From the NCBI RefSeq assembly GCF_000524195.1, contig NW_020170394.1, positions 248,262-312,261 of the forward strand: a stretch of DNA of 64,000 bases. Reading direction: 5' to 3'. This document shows positions 35,301 to 48,869 of this stretch, in pieces. Source of the DNA: Echinococcus granulosus (taxonomy: Eukaryota; Platyhelminthes; Cestoda; Cyclophyllidea; Taeniidae). Each line of letters begins with the position of its first letter. Position 1 is the first letter of the stretch. Position numbers and translations under genes: made by a program. The notes under the pieces were generated by a model, which saw nothing but the letters and a program-made list of their open reading frames with translations, was not told where the DNA came from and ran no database searches.

Positions 35301-35730
35301 GGTTTGAAAGTAATTCTATAGGTATTTTACAGAGAAAGTTGTTGAGACATAACTTCCAGAAATCAGAATCAACGTGTCTGTACATGCATTTCAAAATGGC
35401 AGCAGCCAAAAGGCAGAAGTCATCTTCGGGGAAAGGTGCTCTAATTTGTTACAACTTATCACAAAACAAACCCGTGTGAAAAAATAGCAACGCACAACTC
35501 AGCTATTGAAGTGCATTCTTTCAAACCTGAATTCGAGAGACGTGAAATAACACCCTTGTCTTCGTTCAAAAATCCGTCGAAATTGATACCATCAAATGTA
35601 CAATTGCGACCGGTTAGAAGTCTAACTATTACCAGTGATAAGATGATTACCTTTGTAAATCTTCCAGGGCATTAGAAAATGCTTGTTGGTCACTTGATGA
35701 TTCCAAACACCTCTTTAGAGTATCCTCCAT
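23388..35730 (-). CDS. RIF1: RIF1 (Rap1-interacting factor 1) homologue
   Basis: About 34 exons, roughly 2,200 aa. Exons resolved in phase: 35651-35730, 35472-35621, 35172-35440, 34841-35109, 34717-34806, 34326-34676, 34155-34287, 33977-34117, 33693-33910, 33499-33654, 33262-33425, 32989-33146, 32641-32820, 32140-32369, 31914-32066, 31758-31845, 31377-31492, 30637-30774, 30285-30561, 29694-30043, 28799-29045, 28515-28675, 28096-28269, 27719-27801, 27410-27649, 27135-27222, 27024-27072, 26620-26898, 25498-25653, 25093-25375, 24334-24928 and 23388-23600. Unresolved: 30969-31376 (two coding blocks) and 23601-24333. The N-terminal half is helical HEAT-like (RLLAWWRFLCLLPEKM matches the vertebrate LEVWWYLLMRLGPHL region). 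Diagnostic block: RMRLTEHQKERRREQR plus LPAMYNNLDIG, against human LTDHQKEV and IPAMYNNLDVS. PP1 docking: GILR then RVSF at 25326-25337. RIF1 recruits PP1 to control replication timing and DNA-break repair. Confidence 0.9.
25326..25376 (-). other. PP1-docking SILK-type and RVxF motifs in RIF1
   Basis: The exon starting at 25375 encodes GILRDITTPRPKTRVSF (the Gly codon is split by the intron). GILR fits the SILK consensus [GS]IL[RK], and RVSF fits the RVxF consensus, in the same order as in human RIF1 (SILK, then RVSF) but with a shorter spacer. In the family this pair recruits protein phosphatase 1. A second RVxF-like word (RRVTF) lies near 29840-29860. Confidence 0.8.
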
Positions 35731-38700
35731 TTTAGGCTTCGACAATAAAGTACTATTTATTTTGCAGAAAATCACGGGTACAATTAACCACTAGGACTAT
35801 TCAACGACAAGGTTGGACGGAACGCAGATAAGAAGACGAGCTTTAAGATAGGAAAATATCCCACAAAGTGTGCCGGAGTCAAAAGAACTCCAGAGAAATC
35901 CCACAGAGCGACGACAGAAGGCACGCCCCGATCCGGAGTTTTGAATGACCCGCACTAACTTAAATTTCTTGGTGCCGATCCGAATTAATAACAACATAAT
36001 ATTTTCGCATATTTTTTTACCCTATTTTGTGCTTAGCACCGCAGGTTAATACAGTAGGCACTATTTTAAAATCTTTGGAGACTCTTTTATAGGTTATAAG
36101 ATACCTTGAACTCTTTAACACCCATAGTAAAATACGTCTCAAATAACATTCTCTTACCCAATAAGCCATATCATTGGCATCGCTATCACTGCAAATGTTG
36201 CAGTTTATCTCTATTCTCGCCCGGTTGTAGTTGTATAATGACGAATACTATAATTACATAAAGTGGATTCTGGAATTGTATCAGGTGTGTTATTAATGCT
36301 ACTGCAACCCTATGCCACATGTTTTCCTACAGACCAGGAATATAGGCACTGCTAGTCACTTTTAATTGCCCTGCGCTTATTTCATTAAAATCCTGGGAGT
36401 ACGTTTTTAGTTTATTTACATGATGCAATTTGGCTAATCATCGTACCACATCGTAGGTTCATTGCATAAAATCGAGGTTCTTTCTCATTTATCAGTATTT
36501 CGTTTTTAAAATGGAATCATGCAAATGGGATCCATATGCTTGGAGTTATTCTCTTTTGCATCTTTGACCTATTGGTGACAAGATGACAGTTGACCTAATC
36601 ATTTTCACACAAACGACGTGTCACACCATTGTCACAATGCGTTACACAGGCGCGCACACACCGACCCAACATATCCATCCCCATTAGCGAGGGTTGACAA
36701 CTTTGTGCCCGACTTACGAACAGCCCCCACGGAATTTGTGGGCGTGTGACAAACATTTCAACCTAGGCAAATAAACTGCAATTTTTCTTCGGTGACTCAT
36801 GCCATCCTTCGTTATCCATGGTGGCCAGCAAAACGCAGCAGATGTTTACACAAATTTGAATTGTTTGTACATGAGTTTATGCCATGTTGTTTCTGCCTTA
36901 AGTATCTCAGTACCTATTACATGTGCATATAGCGAAGCTGCATAAAGATGATTCATTTGCAAACGTACGCGACTCATTACCAAAGCCTATTAGCTACTGC
37001 GATTGTTCAAAAACTCCCGCACTTTGGTAAAATAATTCTCAAAAACCGGAGTTATTGCATGTAGCCTATGTAGCCTAATTTTGTTTTATCACCACGAGAG
37101 TTCCAAAATGTAGTAGCACATGCCATTTTCAATACATAGGATTCGAGGCCATTTGTGACCCTTGCTCATCGGAAATCTTACACGAAATCCAGTATTTCTC
37201 GCTTCCGCAGCATTTGAAAGGTGGTGGCATCGACGAAACAGTATTCTACCATTTTCTTTACCATGTTATTTTGTCCCTATGCCCTTTATAGTATTGCAGA
37301 ATTTTACCCCGTTAAAAAACTAATCGCTGCCGTATCTTTGGGAGGAAATAATCATTTAAAAATCACCTCAAACTGAAGTTCTGTGAACCGTCGCAACTAT
37401 CTAGGATTTCGAATTATTGCTGAACATAGTCTACAAATAGGGTTTCTCCAAAGCCTGGATGTATTCGCAGTACGTAGAGTCAGTTGAAGGCAAGGTCAGA
37501 ATGGTAGCCAGATTAGGATCGGTATGAGTGGATCACCAATGGTGTAATTAACGTGAAAGGTGGGCATTAATAAGCAGGCCTTCCCTTGCGCGGGTCTGGA
37601 AAGCCCAGTTACAAATATAGGCACTGTAAAGCACATTCTTCTGAAACGAGCTTCCATGTGCAGTTTTAGTGAGTACAAAATGTACTCAAAAGAATCCTAA
37701 CCATTATTGTTTTCAATTGTTTACGGCATTGTGTCTTTCATTTGCGTTTTTTGTGAGCTAGGCGAATGACTATTTTTAAAGGCATCAAAGTGAATGAACC
37801 TAAAACACATATAAGCCCGTTTAATTCAAGGAACTTTTTGGCAAAATGGAGTGAAGATTAGTTTATTCCAATAGAGCGGACTTTTTTTTCGCCGTGGAAT
37901 TCCATTAACCGCTCAATTTGTCAAGAGGCTCCATCCAGACAGACAACAGGTAGGACGGATTTTGGCGAGTCATTCGCCTTCTGGGGTAGTAGTTTTTTTT
38001 CAAAAGTTAACCTATTCATAACGAGCTTCGGTGAAATCCCATAATTTACCAGCTCACAGCCTGCGATTTGTCTGTGCCGGCTAGTTCGCTGCAATGTGAT
38101 TTTTTGAGGTGCAGTTTTCCACTAAAGTGGCAGCGGATTTTACTAATTTTTCGATTTGGTTACGTTAAGATGAGGAGCTTGTGGACGTCGTTGAAGGTTT
38201 TAAGAATATGAAATGCTAAATTCGTACAAATAATTGTGATACACCCCGACAGTTGCAGCCTTCATTAGGTATTATGAAATAGATATGCTTGCCAAAGACA
38301 ATCTCAAAGTGCTCTGGAACTCAGGGAATCAGAGATTCCACACGTCCAAGCTCACAATCCAGTTGGTATAAATTTTGCCTAATGAGCAACTGAACTCATT
38401 TATCCTACTCTCAAACAGCGCGCAACTTTTTAAGGTCTGAAAACTTACGATTCTTTACTTGGCAAAAAGTTGTCTGGGTTATCTTGCTTTGGTGCACACC
38501 CATGACACCACCACCACTGCTTCTGAAAAGCCTAGCTTACGGCATTTTTAGCATTAAAAATTTCTCCCCCACCAAAGATACGTCATAAATTCCTAAGAAA
38601 GCATTAAAGTTTCTAGGATTTATTGTCATTGTCGGTTGAAAGCTTTTATAGATCTGTAAATTCGGTTGCATACCCCAGTAAGTACATTTGGCCACAGGAT

Positions 38701-39479
38701 TTTTCATCACTTTTCCCTACCACTGGGTCACTATCGGCCCAGAAAACATACTTATTTTGCGTTTTCTGTCATAAATAATAGTGTACCATGGATTCTTCTT
38801 CAATAAGCAGTAATTTTGATACGGATATTCCAATATTCTATAAAATAAGGAGGCTTGACTTGCGCAAAAAACCTACTATAGTGGTCGAGCTACCCTTACT
38901 TGATGCAACTTATTCTCAGCCCACCATGGCTTTTAATCAGGCTGAGAGTTTGATCAAGTAAAGAACTTCATGGCCATTCTAGTCAACAGTTTGCACTTGG
39001 TCTAGATGATCCTATTTTGCTGGTAGACATCCAGTCTTTTGATGTATTTGTCGTACTTCTTTGCAGGAAAATTGATAAGGAATTGAATTTAAACGAATAA
39101 ACGCATCACTTTTTGTAGGTTGCTATGGTCGATTACAATATATGTCAAATTTTTCGAAGTCGCCAAATGAATTTTTTCCCCTCCTCTCTGCATCATCTCA
39201 AATTTTGATATCTTTGCACGTCTAATTGAGGTAGATAAACTGCTGCGTAAGTGGTCTGGTGGATTTGGATTTTCGTTCTGAACTTACTTTGATGCAATGG
39301 GTGTACCTTTTCTTTGATAAAACTATTCAATCTGTTGCTGTTCTAGCAATGCTTGAACCCCTATTTATTGTGATGGAAGTGAATTTTTCAAGATGGCGTA
39401 ATAGGTATGAGGATTTCCACCACTGCTATAAATGCGTCTCTTGCCTGTGATTTCTTTGGACTTTTTCCTACCCACTGAG
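35731..39479. other. start of the 24 kb gene-free region
   Basis: AT-rich sequence with no exon that I recognise on either strand. The first few hundred bases should hold the RIF1 promoter. The longest frames are about 66 codons and resemble nothing known. Confidence 0.45.
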
Positions 39480-39830
39480 CCTTCACGCGCCCCGACGATA
39501 GCCACCTTCCTCCCCACCCACTCCAGCACAACCTCCAGCCGCATTAAGTTGAAAAAGGAAGTACTTGCCTAATTTTCGATCCTAGAATGCGAGAAAAAGC
39601 GGCATGCCCGCCATATATTTCTTTTTGGGAAGGTAGCAGACGGAATTACATTTTATCATCAGCTCGCGCTGGTACATCACCACCACTACTGACATCGTTG
39701 GAAATGTCAGATTGGCTAGTCGCCGTCGAGGTGTTGTGTGTGCGTGTGTGTTCGGGTGGTAGGACAGGTGGTGGAAGAGATTGAGGATGAGGGAGGGGGG
39801 GAAGGGTAGTGGCCGTAATTTCCCTCATTT
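39480..39830. promoter_or_regulatory. GC-rich island 1 in the desert upstream of NR4A
   Basis: A GC-rich patch stands out from the AT-rich surroundings, with C-rich (CTCCCCACCCACTCCAGC) and G-rich (GAGGGAGGGGGGGAAGGG) runs and a GTGTGTGCGTGTGTG stretch. No protein-like exon. A regulatory role is inferred only from composition and position. Confidence 0.25.
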
Positions 39831-42339
39831 GGTTTTAGACAGCTTTTTCCCTCCAGTCTGATTATGCAAATATTCACCCTTATTTCCATAATCTTTTTCT
39901 TCCTGATAATAGATCAAATTAAATTCTTCAGCTGAATCCACCAACAATTTTTTTGAGGTATGAAGTACCCTCTTCGGGCACTAGTGCATATGGTTTCTGC
40001 AGCGAACCAAAATAGAAACATGTATTGTGGACAAGATTCTAGAAAAAAAAACAAACCTAATGGAACACATGAAAGCACCACAGAACCGACCGTGACAATA
40101 CCTCTGAAAGCTCATTTCCCATACTCCACCTGTCCACTGTTCCCCTTCCTGAGGGAGTCACAAAGCATAACTGGTGCTCTTAAAGTTCTCCTCTACCAAG
40201 TGAATCATTTGCTGAAGGCAGAACTTGGTGAATCATTTGATAGACTCTCTTTATTCGTATGATTCACTTTTTCCCACATCTGAAGGGGACTTTCCGAAGT
40301 AGGTAATAGAACCTTTAATATGTTTTTGTTAACCCCGTAAAAGTATAATGAGTCAATTTCCCCTTATTCACAGCTTAGTTAAGCCCCCTTACAAATAAAG
40401 TATGGCGGATTGACGAGCCCATTATAAAGTGCTGGTGCAAAGATAGGCGTTTTCACGTATATGCTCATCTCTAGAAGTTCAAACTACTCAGTCTTCATGT
40501 TCGCGAATAAATTAAAAGCACGCTGAATTTAAGAAATACTATCTGGATACGCTTACCATGCCTCTGAGGAAGGGATATCCAAATTAAAAAATAAAATTAC
40601 GCTCTGCAGGCACGTTTGAGTAAGTTGCCTTTCAGATTTATCGAGTTCCGCTGAAATGTGGTGGAATGGATCTCTTGTCTTCACTGCCTCAAAGCCACGG
40701 TTTAGGGGTGTACGCTGTTCCATCAGGGGGGCAGATCCAAGGGAGATTCGTTAGCAGTTTCAGTGGCACTCTGCTAAGTAAATCGTAATCCGTTTTCGTT
40801 AAAATTCCTCCCATGCCACACTCTTTGTGCCGATAATTTGTACGAGGGTTTTCCATCATCTAAACTCTAGTATTTTATAACAGGATAATAAAATATTATA
40901 AAAAAATAGGAAATTGACTTCAATTCACTCCAAAGCTTTTCTTTAAGGTTGAATATTTTGGAAACTGGAAGCAACAAGTTGAGAAAGTGGAACTCAACCT
41001 ATTCTTACAGAAGTAAGAGACATGGATTCGCTGTTCTCCAGTTCACATAATCATCACAATGGCTTGATAGTCACATTTTGATGGATTGCGAGCTAGCGTT
41101 TGAATACCACTTTGGGTGGCGGCCAAGACGATAGCCAAATTGCATTATATGTATCAAGTCGATGGGTTAACCCCGGGGGGACAATTCACTGTGCCCGGGT
41201 CTCACATCAATATATCTCCTACATACTTTGTTCGACTACAAAAGTATGCAAATGAAGTAATACGTGTGATATTTGCACCTAAAATTTTATTTTACTTAAT
41301 AACAGATACACGCCTTAATTAATCGGTGGCATCCTGATTTTGAATAGTGGCTTTTGAGGATAAGGCTAAATTGCAATGGCTCTTATCCATGGACGGAAGG
41401 CGAATGCACAAGCATGGAAAAAGTACTTGTTCGTCAAAAGTGAAACAAGTGTGTGATCACATCTTTAAGATAATCAGAGCATTTAAAAATGGAAAAATCG
41501 GCCAGCGTAAACGCTTGTAGCAGACCCAAAACAAACTATCAATTTTCCACACAAATCAAATGGGTATTGAAGTTTTGCCTCTGCTTATATAATGAGACAA
41601 AGAGTAGTGACATATGGCTTTCCTACACGAATTAAGAATTGTCAAGTGATGAGACCTTTGGAACTATTTCCATGACCTCTTCTCAATGTGTTATTGTTTT
41701 ATCCTTAAAAAGGCGATAGTGTCAAATCGTCTTGAAAAATAGTACACTGAGGAACAAAGAGCAAAACTGAGGATTTAACACAATTCCCCCTCACCTTCAG
41801 TAATTATTTTATATTCGTAAGTGCGGTTTATGGCACCTTACATTTCTATACTAGTTAAAGAGAGTTTGTGATCTTCAGCCGACTCAAACAATGCAGACAC
41901 TGCGTTGGCTTAAGGTATTCGGTGCTTGTTCCAACCAGTTCATGTCCATGACTTTTAAACTGACAGTATTAATGTCCACATTACACAAAGTTTACTGACC
42001 TCTGTGGGCTGTGAATGATAGTTACGAACAGCTATCTTTTTACTTTACTTTTAATTGCATTTACCCTATCGCAATTTTGTCTGAACAGATAAAGCCTAAC
42101 ATACCCCTGTCCTTGTGCGTTGAAAAAGGAATGAAATAAATGCGAAGTTGTGCACAAGCAACTTTGAATTCACAACGTTCGCGACCGAAGTTGTTTGAAG
42201 TGCAGTCTCACTGACACCTTGGTAAGTACAACTTTCAGGGGTATGTCTGGTTTGCGTATGCAAATATTCCTACAGTCTAATGGGGCCGGAGTTCATGGAG
42301 CTCTTTTTTCTCATAGAAGGTGGCGTTCCAACATCAATC
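39831..42339. other. gene-free AT-rich stretch
   Basis: I see no exon, RNA gene or clear repeat. A 100-codon plus frame at 39960-40262 has no family likeness and no flanking splice signals. Confidence 0.4.
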
Positions 42340-42640
42340 ACCTTCGGCGTCCCAAAGTCTCCTCCCGGCGCTCATATGCGCACACAGCGCTCTGCACCCC
42401 ACGTCCAGTGTGCTTCCAGCTGGACAGAAGGGCTGTGAGGCGAAAGATTGTGGCGCAACTGCGATTTGGACGGAGGTCCATTGGCCCTTAATAGAGGCAC
42501 CATAAAACCGTCCAAATGATTGGCATAAATCCCCTTTCCTGCACTCCCTCCACTCTACCTCCCCTCGCCCCGCCTTGCCCTCGGCCCCACGCCCTGCGAA
42601 GCCCGGCAGGTGTAGCGCTTTTATCACATATACGGACGTC
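42340..42640. promoter_or_regulatory. GC-rich island 2
   Basis: CpG-containing, C-rich sequence (for example CCTCCCCTCGCCCCGCC) surrounded by AT-rich DNA. Overlapping frames on both strands are a by-product of low stop-codon density. Possible regulatory element or untranslated exon. Confidence 0.25.
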
Positions 42641-43489
42641 GAGACTGGACTGACCATATTTCACACCCCGTGGGGCGGTATGCGAGCTCTGGAAGAAATG
42701 TGACGGCGAATTAGGTATTAGCATACAGACAGGAGTGTCATAATTACAAATAGGTAGTTGCGCCCCTCTTTGATTAACACTTTTTGGCTAAACCCGATCC
42801 ACGGTGTAAAATTACTCTTCTATGCAGATAAATTGGTGACAAAAAATAGGAACCTCGTGCGACTGTAACTTGGGTTTCTTATTAAATCCCAGGAAGTTCT
42901 ATGCTTACTTCTCAAATTTGGCTAAGTGTCAAGATATGTGGCATACAGTTAATCCACACATTTCAGAATTGAATGATATGGATTAAATCAAAATAAAAGG
43001 GACATGGGACACATGCTTTAAAGCCAATCATAATTTATTTTCCTCTGTACTCCTCTCTTACTAACGGTGAAATTCTCACTTCCTCATACCATCTGTTTAC
43101 CATCAAAAATTTGGATGAAGTCTATTTCAAAGGCATAAATTTACGTTCCGAAAATCTTATCTTGCTTTTGTGAGAGGTTCTCAAATGTCACAAGAAATAT
43201 GTCATAAGTTCGCCAATTACGGTCTACATGGGTACTCCTTAATTATTAACCGATTACCGGTGGCTATCAATGATTGTTAAAACTAACTTATAAGAGGGGT
43301 CTCACATCCGGCTAACATTTTTTGTGGCGTCAGTTTGTTATCCATAATTTTGCTAGAAAATCTGTTTCATGCAATCGCCGCCTTGGTGACACTGAGACAC
43401 GCCTAAGTTTTATCCAACATTCCGTCTACCCATCACAGTCTCGATGTCCGAACTACGAGGCTGTGTCCGGATGGCAACACGGAAGAAAA
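42641..43489. other. gene-free AT-rich stretch
   Basis: No exon or other feature recognised between the two GC-rich islands. Confidence 0.4.
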
Positions 43490-43960
43490 TAAGGTGACCT
43501 CTCCACCTCACGTCCCTCCAAGTCCCTCCCTTGCACACATGCGCACACACAAACAGAAGACAGACGGAAATCTTCATGCTGCAGCTAGGTCGAGGGTGGG
43601 GGAGGACGGAAAAAGTGATGCACGCAGGTGCGGTGCTGAAACAGCAGGAAGTAGGTGAGAGGGTGAGGGCTCTCGAGTACCTTATCGCCCTGTGTTTATC
43701 TCCCCATCCACGCCACGGCATCAAGCCCCTCCCCTCCGCTTAATGTACACGGGTCTGCTGACTAGCCCCCACTGCGGGGGGCGTCACTTTACCATCTCGA
43801 GGGCGCACGTGTGCCTCCTCTTTGGAATAACTTCTCCGGGCCTCAGTCTCTCTCTATCTCTACCATTGCTTCTGCTTGTCTCCACCGCCACCGCCCCCAG
43901 CAGCCATTGTCCCCCATATATGTGCACATGCACGAACACGCGCAAAACGCTACAGGTGAA
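43490..43960. promoter_or_regulatory. GC-rich island 3
   Basis: GC-rich with CA-repeat tracts (ACATGCGCACACACAAAC) and C-rich runs. Same compositional style as islands 1, 2, 4, 5 and 6. No coding match. Confidence 0.25.
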
Positions 43961-46900
43961 ACTTTTGTTAAGCTTGTGTACGGGTGTGCTTGCATGGGCA
44001 CACAGATTTTTTTATTGATGTGAAACAAGAAATAGACATTTAATACACATCATGTGGACCTCTCTGTGCGCATGTAATTGTGTGCCTGTATCAAAGAGAC
44101 ACGTAAGGGTGGGGTAGACACTAATCAGACGAACACGGTCATGCGTTCCCAACGTGCGGCACTGGCAAGAGGCAAAAGAATGCCTTGTCATCAACAGTAA
44201 TCTTCCACAGATGTGATCAATTACCAATGAATTCATGCACATCCTTGGTAATGAATCAAGTAAGAAAAGTAGGCGACATTGAATGACGTCATAAGAAGTC
44301 AATCCAATCATCTCATTAAGTTCAAATTTTACGTCAATCAGCCCTCTGCAACTCCAGTTTTGATACTTTAAATGGATTAGGGGCTCCTAGTTCTATTCAC
44401 AAGAACAAATGGCGTATACATTGATTTGGTGTAACCGTGTCTGAGCACACGATGCACAAACTTATCATGAAAACGCGTATTAATCACGTAGCAATCAACT
44501 TTTAGCACTTATTTGGAAATGTCCTCTTTCATAGAACTCATCGGCCCCACTGCACTATAAAAGTGTTCGTAAACCGCGTTATTGTGTGTAAAATGCCACA
44601 AATTTGGTAAGGATCGGTTCAAAATCAAACATAGCAATTGAGTGCCCCGTAGTGAAATAATGTTAGATCACTGAAGAAACCAGCACAAATGTGCTTCAAT
44701 TTTACAGTACCACGATTCAACCAGACTCATTCATTGTAATGTACAAACACCAGTAGTAGATGTTGAAATCGAGGTGGATTAACTAGCCTTGCAATGCCCA
44801 TCTCCTGATCACGAAGGACTTTTAATGCAGGGCTATTTCAGCCAAACACGTTTCAAAATCGTGCAATATCAAATTACGCGCATCGTTTTAATGCACTCGA
44901 CCCAAGGAAACCTTTTGAGCGAAAATTAGGTTGGATACTCGACGAGCTGTGAATCTGTCGCCCGAATGTATAAAATCCTAATTGAGTTGTGTAGGGGTCA
45001 GAGGGCAGGACCTCCAACTGTGCTTGTGTGCGTGCATTTATTTTGGGCCTAATTAAAGAAGGATTAAATGAATCTGACCCCTAAAGGCGTTCATGCGATG
45101 CTGAGGTCAAGAAGGGTAGCGTGCCGTCCAGTAAGATAAACGATATTAACAAGGTAATAAAAGTGGCACAATCAAGAACTGGGATAAGAGATAATTTGTT
45201 GTGCAATGCAATAAAGTGAGGATACATTGAAAACTTTACCTAAAGGCGGTAGGTGTTGATTCTGCCTAGTGATAGGTTCGGAAATATTCATGCCAGTTTA
45301 ACGAAGCCGAGAACCTTACATAAGACACTTCAATAAATTCTACGGTGATTTTTATAGTAATTCTTTAAAGAAAGTGACTTTAGGTAAGTCTGTTATTGAA
45401 AAAAGGGGTGTCTTTTAATGGACACCTAATTAAGTTGGCCATTTCACAAATATCCACTGATATGCATCCTCTTAAAAGCTAAATGCAATTAATAAGTGAC
45501 TTCAGACAGAACAAAAGTGTGTACAAACAGCTTTAGCCATATGAGTTTTTGCTCATAAGTTGTCCAATTCTGGACATACTTATTTTCCAGACTGGTCTCA
45601 GCATCAGGTCTTACTTTAACATTTAACTTTCCGTGACCATGGAAAAACAGGCGGCTTCGATACCACCCATTTGATGGTCATCCTACCGACTACTACTATT
45701 TTTTACTCTAACTCAGCTGTAATGAGACTGTAGCTAAACTCAGACAGCTGCCAATGTAATCAATGTCGAGTGGTTATTTACCAAATCGTGAAGTGGAAGT
45801 CCCGTTTTTGGATTTTTACGGAAACTATAGGGTCTTGCAATAAGAAGTCGGCCAGATGGGCATGAAGAAAAGGACACCTCAAGGAGTGGTTAGAGTCAGT
45901 TCACACCGACTGACCAGCGCATTGCCTGTCCGTAGCGAGAATAAGCGCTGCCTGACCTCTGCACCGTACCCAAATATCAAATCATTTCCCTAGCCGGAAC
46001 GTGAACTACAAGATAGGACTGGCACCTTAGAACAATTTGCAATTACTGTGGTTTAAGTGTCAATTATCCAACGTGGGATGACCTCCAAAGCCAACTTTTT
46101 GTAACCCACTGTCAAAGAAATGTTGAAATTCTCGTAGAAATGACGTGCACCTGGACAGAGGGGGTCGAAGGTTTGCTGTTCAAGAAAACCCTATTCTTTT
46201 AATACATCTTAACGGTATGCCACCTGCTCGAGCATAATAGGCGATTCCAAGATTAAAATTACTTTTACCTCACCTTGAAATGCAATTTTTTATTACCCAT
46301 CAATTACAAGGTGTGGCACTGACCAAGGCTAAATACTTAATGTATTTTCGATCTTATGCCTTAATGAATTTAGGTAAAGGAGGCCAAAACAATGATGCAT
46401 TTTCGTGCATTTGCAGATCTGAAGTGGGAAGGCGGTTAGCAGGTGAAATTGGACTTCTTCATTACTAAAATTTCCAATTTGTGTTGAAACGTGCCAAGTC
46501 ATCCCTAGTGTTAACAAATGCTTTTGAGCACTGTAGTATAAAAGAGAAGTGCACAAATAACGTCTTCTGTACATGTGATGGCACAGAGCTTCAAGAGTGA
46601 AAACTGTGCAGGTGGGGCATAGAGGTCCATTATTTAACGAAAGCAGGGCTACAAAAGGACGCTTTCACAAAAATCACATTGGGCTAGAATATCCACTGGT
46701 AGTAGAAAAGCCACACGAATCATTTACTCAAAGGGTTCATGCAGGGAAGGAGTCGCATTCGGTGCAAAACATCTAAATAGCTTAAAAGGCAACAGCCTTC
46801 TCACACCGCACATTCAAAGGCACTACAAATGGCTTTCACTAATGCGCTTAGCACATACACTCTATGCCACCTGTCAATTCGGCAACCAATAAAATCGTCA

Positions 46901-48869
46901 CTCAGTGACGTTCCTGATCGAGGGATAGAAATTGTTGATAAGTCAAGTTGCCAAACGTGCCTTGTGGCATTTTATGACCACAAGCGAATTTTTTGTGACC
47001 AAAGAATGCACTTGGCGGCAAGCGATTTGTTTACGCCTCCTAATAACCTTAAAACTTTTATCGGTTGGAAGCGGGTACTGTGTACTTCGTTTTGGAATAA
47101 CTAAGTACTTTTACTGCCAACTGTAACGAGCTGCATTCGCTCCGTTGCTTTTTCTCTAATTTCAAAGAGGGCAATTCATGCAGCAAAGTAACTAACACTT
47201 TACTCCTTTGGTTTGCCTTCCCATTACTTTGTTGGTCTGACGTCTACATTAAATTTTGGAAGAATTAGTCTCTTTGACTAGCATATGCCCCTCAGTAGAG
47301 CACAGTGAAGCCTTTAGACAGGCCTTTCTGCACTTGGTCTCCATTTAATGGCTCACTCTATCTAGCTAATTAAGTAAGGCACTCTTCAATTTGCTCAGGT
47401 TTTGGAATGCCAAATAACAAATCAGAATCCTGTAGGATATGCTATGTTGATAGCAACATTTGAATTCATACAATGCAAATTAAGGCAAATTCCTAAATCT
47501 CCTTCTTTGCATTCCAAACTCAAGATCGGATTGAGACAGTTGCGTCCACTCAAGTCACGTATATGCTATGACCATTGTATCTTTATGGATTTAGAACAGG
47601 AAAGAAATGAGAAAAACAGCACTGTGGTAAATTTAAGCATCTTGATATTGCTGTAGTCGAACAACGCTAAGTTGTGTAACACTTCTTCAAACCACTTTTT
47701 GGGTCTTTGGCTTTTAAGGTGATCATGGTAAAATAAGAAATATCCTAACAAAAAGTTTGAATATGAAGTTGGAAATAACAGAATTTGCAAGGCTAGTAAG
47801 ATCAAAAGTGGAGAAGCATGATGGATTAGGGCTGTAAATTTTACAAAAACGATTGGAACTGGAAGAGTTAAAATTGAATTGGCAGTAACTCTACAATTTA
47901 CTGAGTCATGAAGGGTAGATAAACTAGCGTACTTCGTGTACCAACCCCATAATAGATAAGCCCTATAAGATAAGTACCATTTCCCATGTCTTTATTAGAG
48001 ATGGGTCTTCAAAAGTAAAGGCTCATAGTAAGGCAATCAGCGTTCTCTAAATTTAAAGCAAGTGTTCCATATTGTTAACGTTTACATTCGAAAAATTTGT
48101 ATCCTCTCTTGAACATGGTGAAATGTCTGCTGTTATTTCGAGCTCATGAGGGAGTATTGGCCACAAATGATGTAATTCCAATGGAATGCAAACATCTTAT
48201 TTATCAGGAGTGCGATATCGTTTCTTTGAAATGTGTTAAATTTACCATAAATGTATGGACATGTAGGGATATGGGAGATGAGGTTTCAAAAATGATTTAC
48301 ATTAAACGCTTGAATAAAAACCTCCCACTTTTCTATAAGATAATGTTGCATAATTTTCTTTCTCTAAACAGACAGTTTTAAGTGCAAAGTCTAGTAAGTA
48401 GAAGATGGATAATTATGAAAAAAAAAAAAGCTATCTGTATTTTTATCGGCTCATGTTAATATTTATCGTTTACGACACAACTACTACCAATGGAAAGGTA
48501 AGCCGTTTCATCTAAGTGCTTGCCTCGAAAGACAGTGGACGCGTGCATCTTAATTGTACTTTAAAGACAGTTGTATTCGCTTTAATTTAACACCAGCTTT
48601 TCAGATGAAGACCTTTACCTCTCACCAACAGAATAAGCTGACGGCACACTTGTATCTTTTTATTAAATTCAACAATCTACCTGCACTGAGCTAATGCAGT
48701 TTAACAACAACAGAAAATACTTAAAGGAGCTGATCTCTAGTAATATAACTATGCATCTCGAAATTTAATCTTTTCACTGAAGAGCCCGTAAGGAGACTCA
48801 ATACTAAGAATAACTATGGCAGGGTCATCTTCACCGGATGCTGGCAATACCAGTAGAGCTTCTCTGAGA
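43961..48869. other. gene-free AT-rich stretch
   Basis: Nothing coding is recognised in about 4.9 kb, and frames stay below 100 codons without family likeness. It contains a consensus CRE at 44284. Confidence 0.4.
44284..44291. promoter_or_regulatory. perfect cAMP-response element TGACGTCA
   Basis: An exact 8-bp palindromic CRE lies 15.5 kb upstream of the NR4A start codon. NR4A genes of vertebrates are CREB targets, so the site is of interest, but one exact 8-mer is expected about once by chance in a window of this size. Confidence 0.25.

Noticed and set aside
42195..42657. Overlapping 98- and 107-codon frames on opposite strands
   Set aside because: Same low-stop artefact in GC-rich island 2; no recognisable domain or splice sites.
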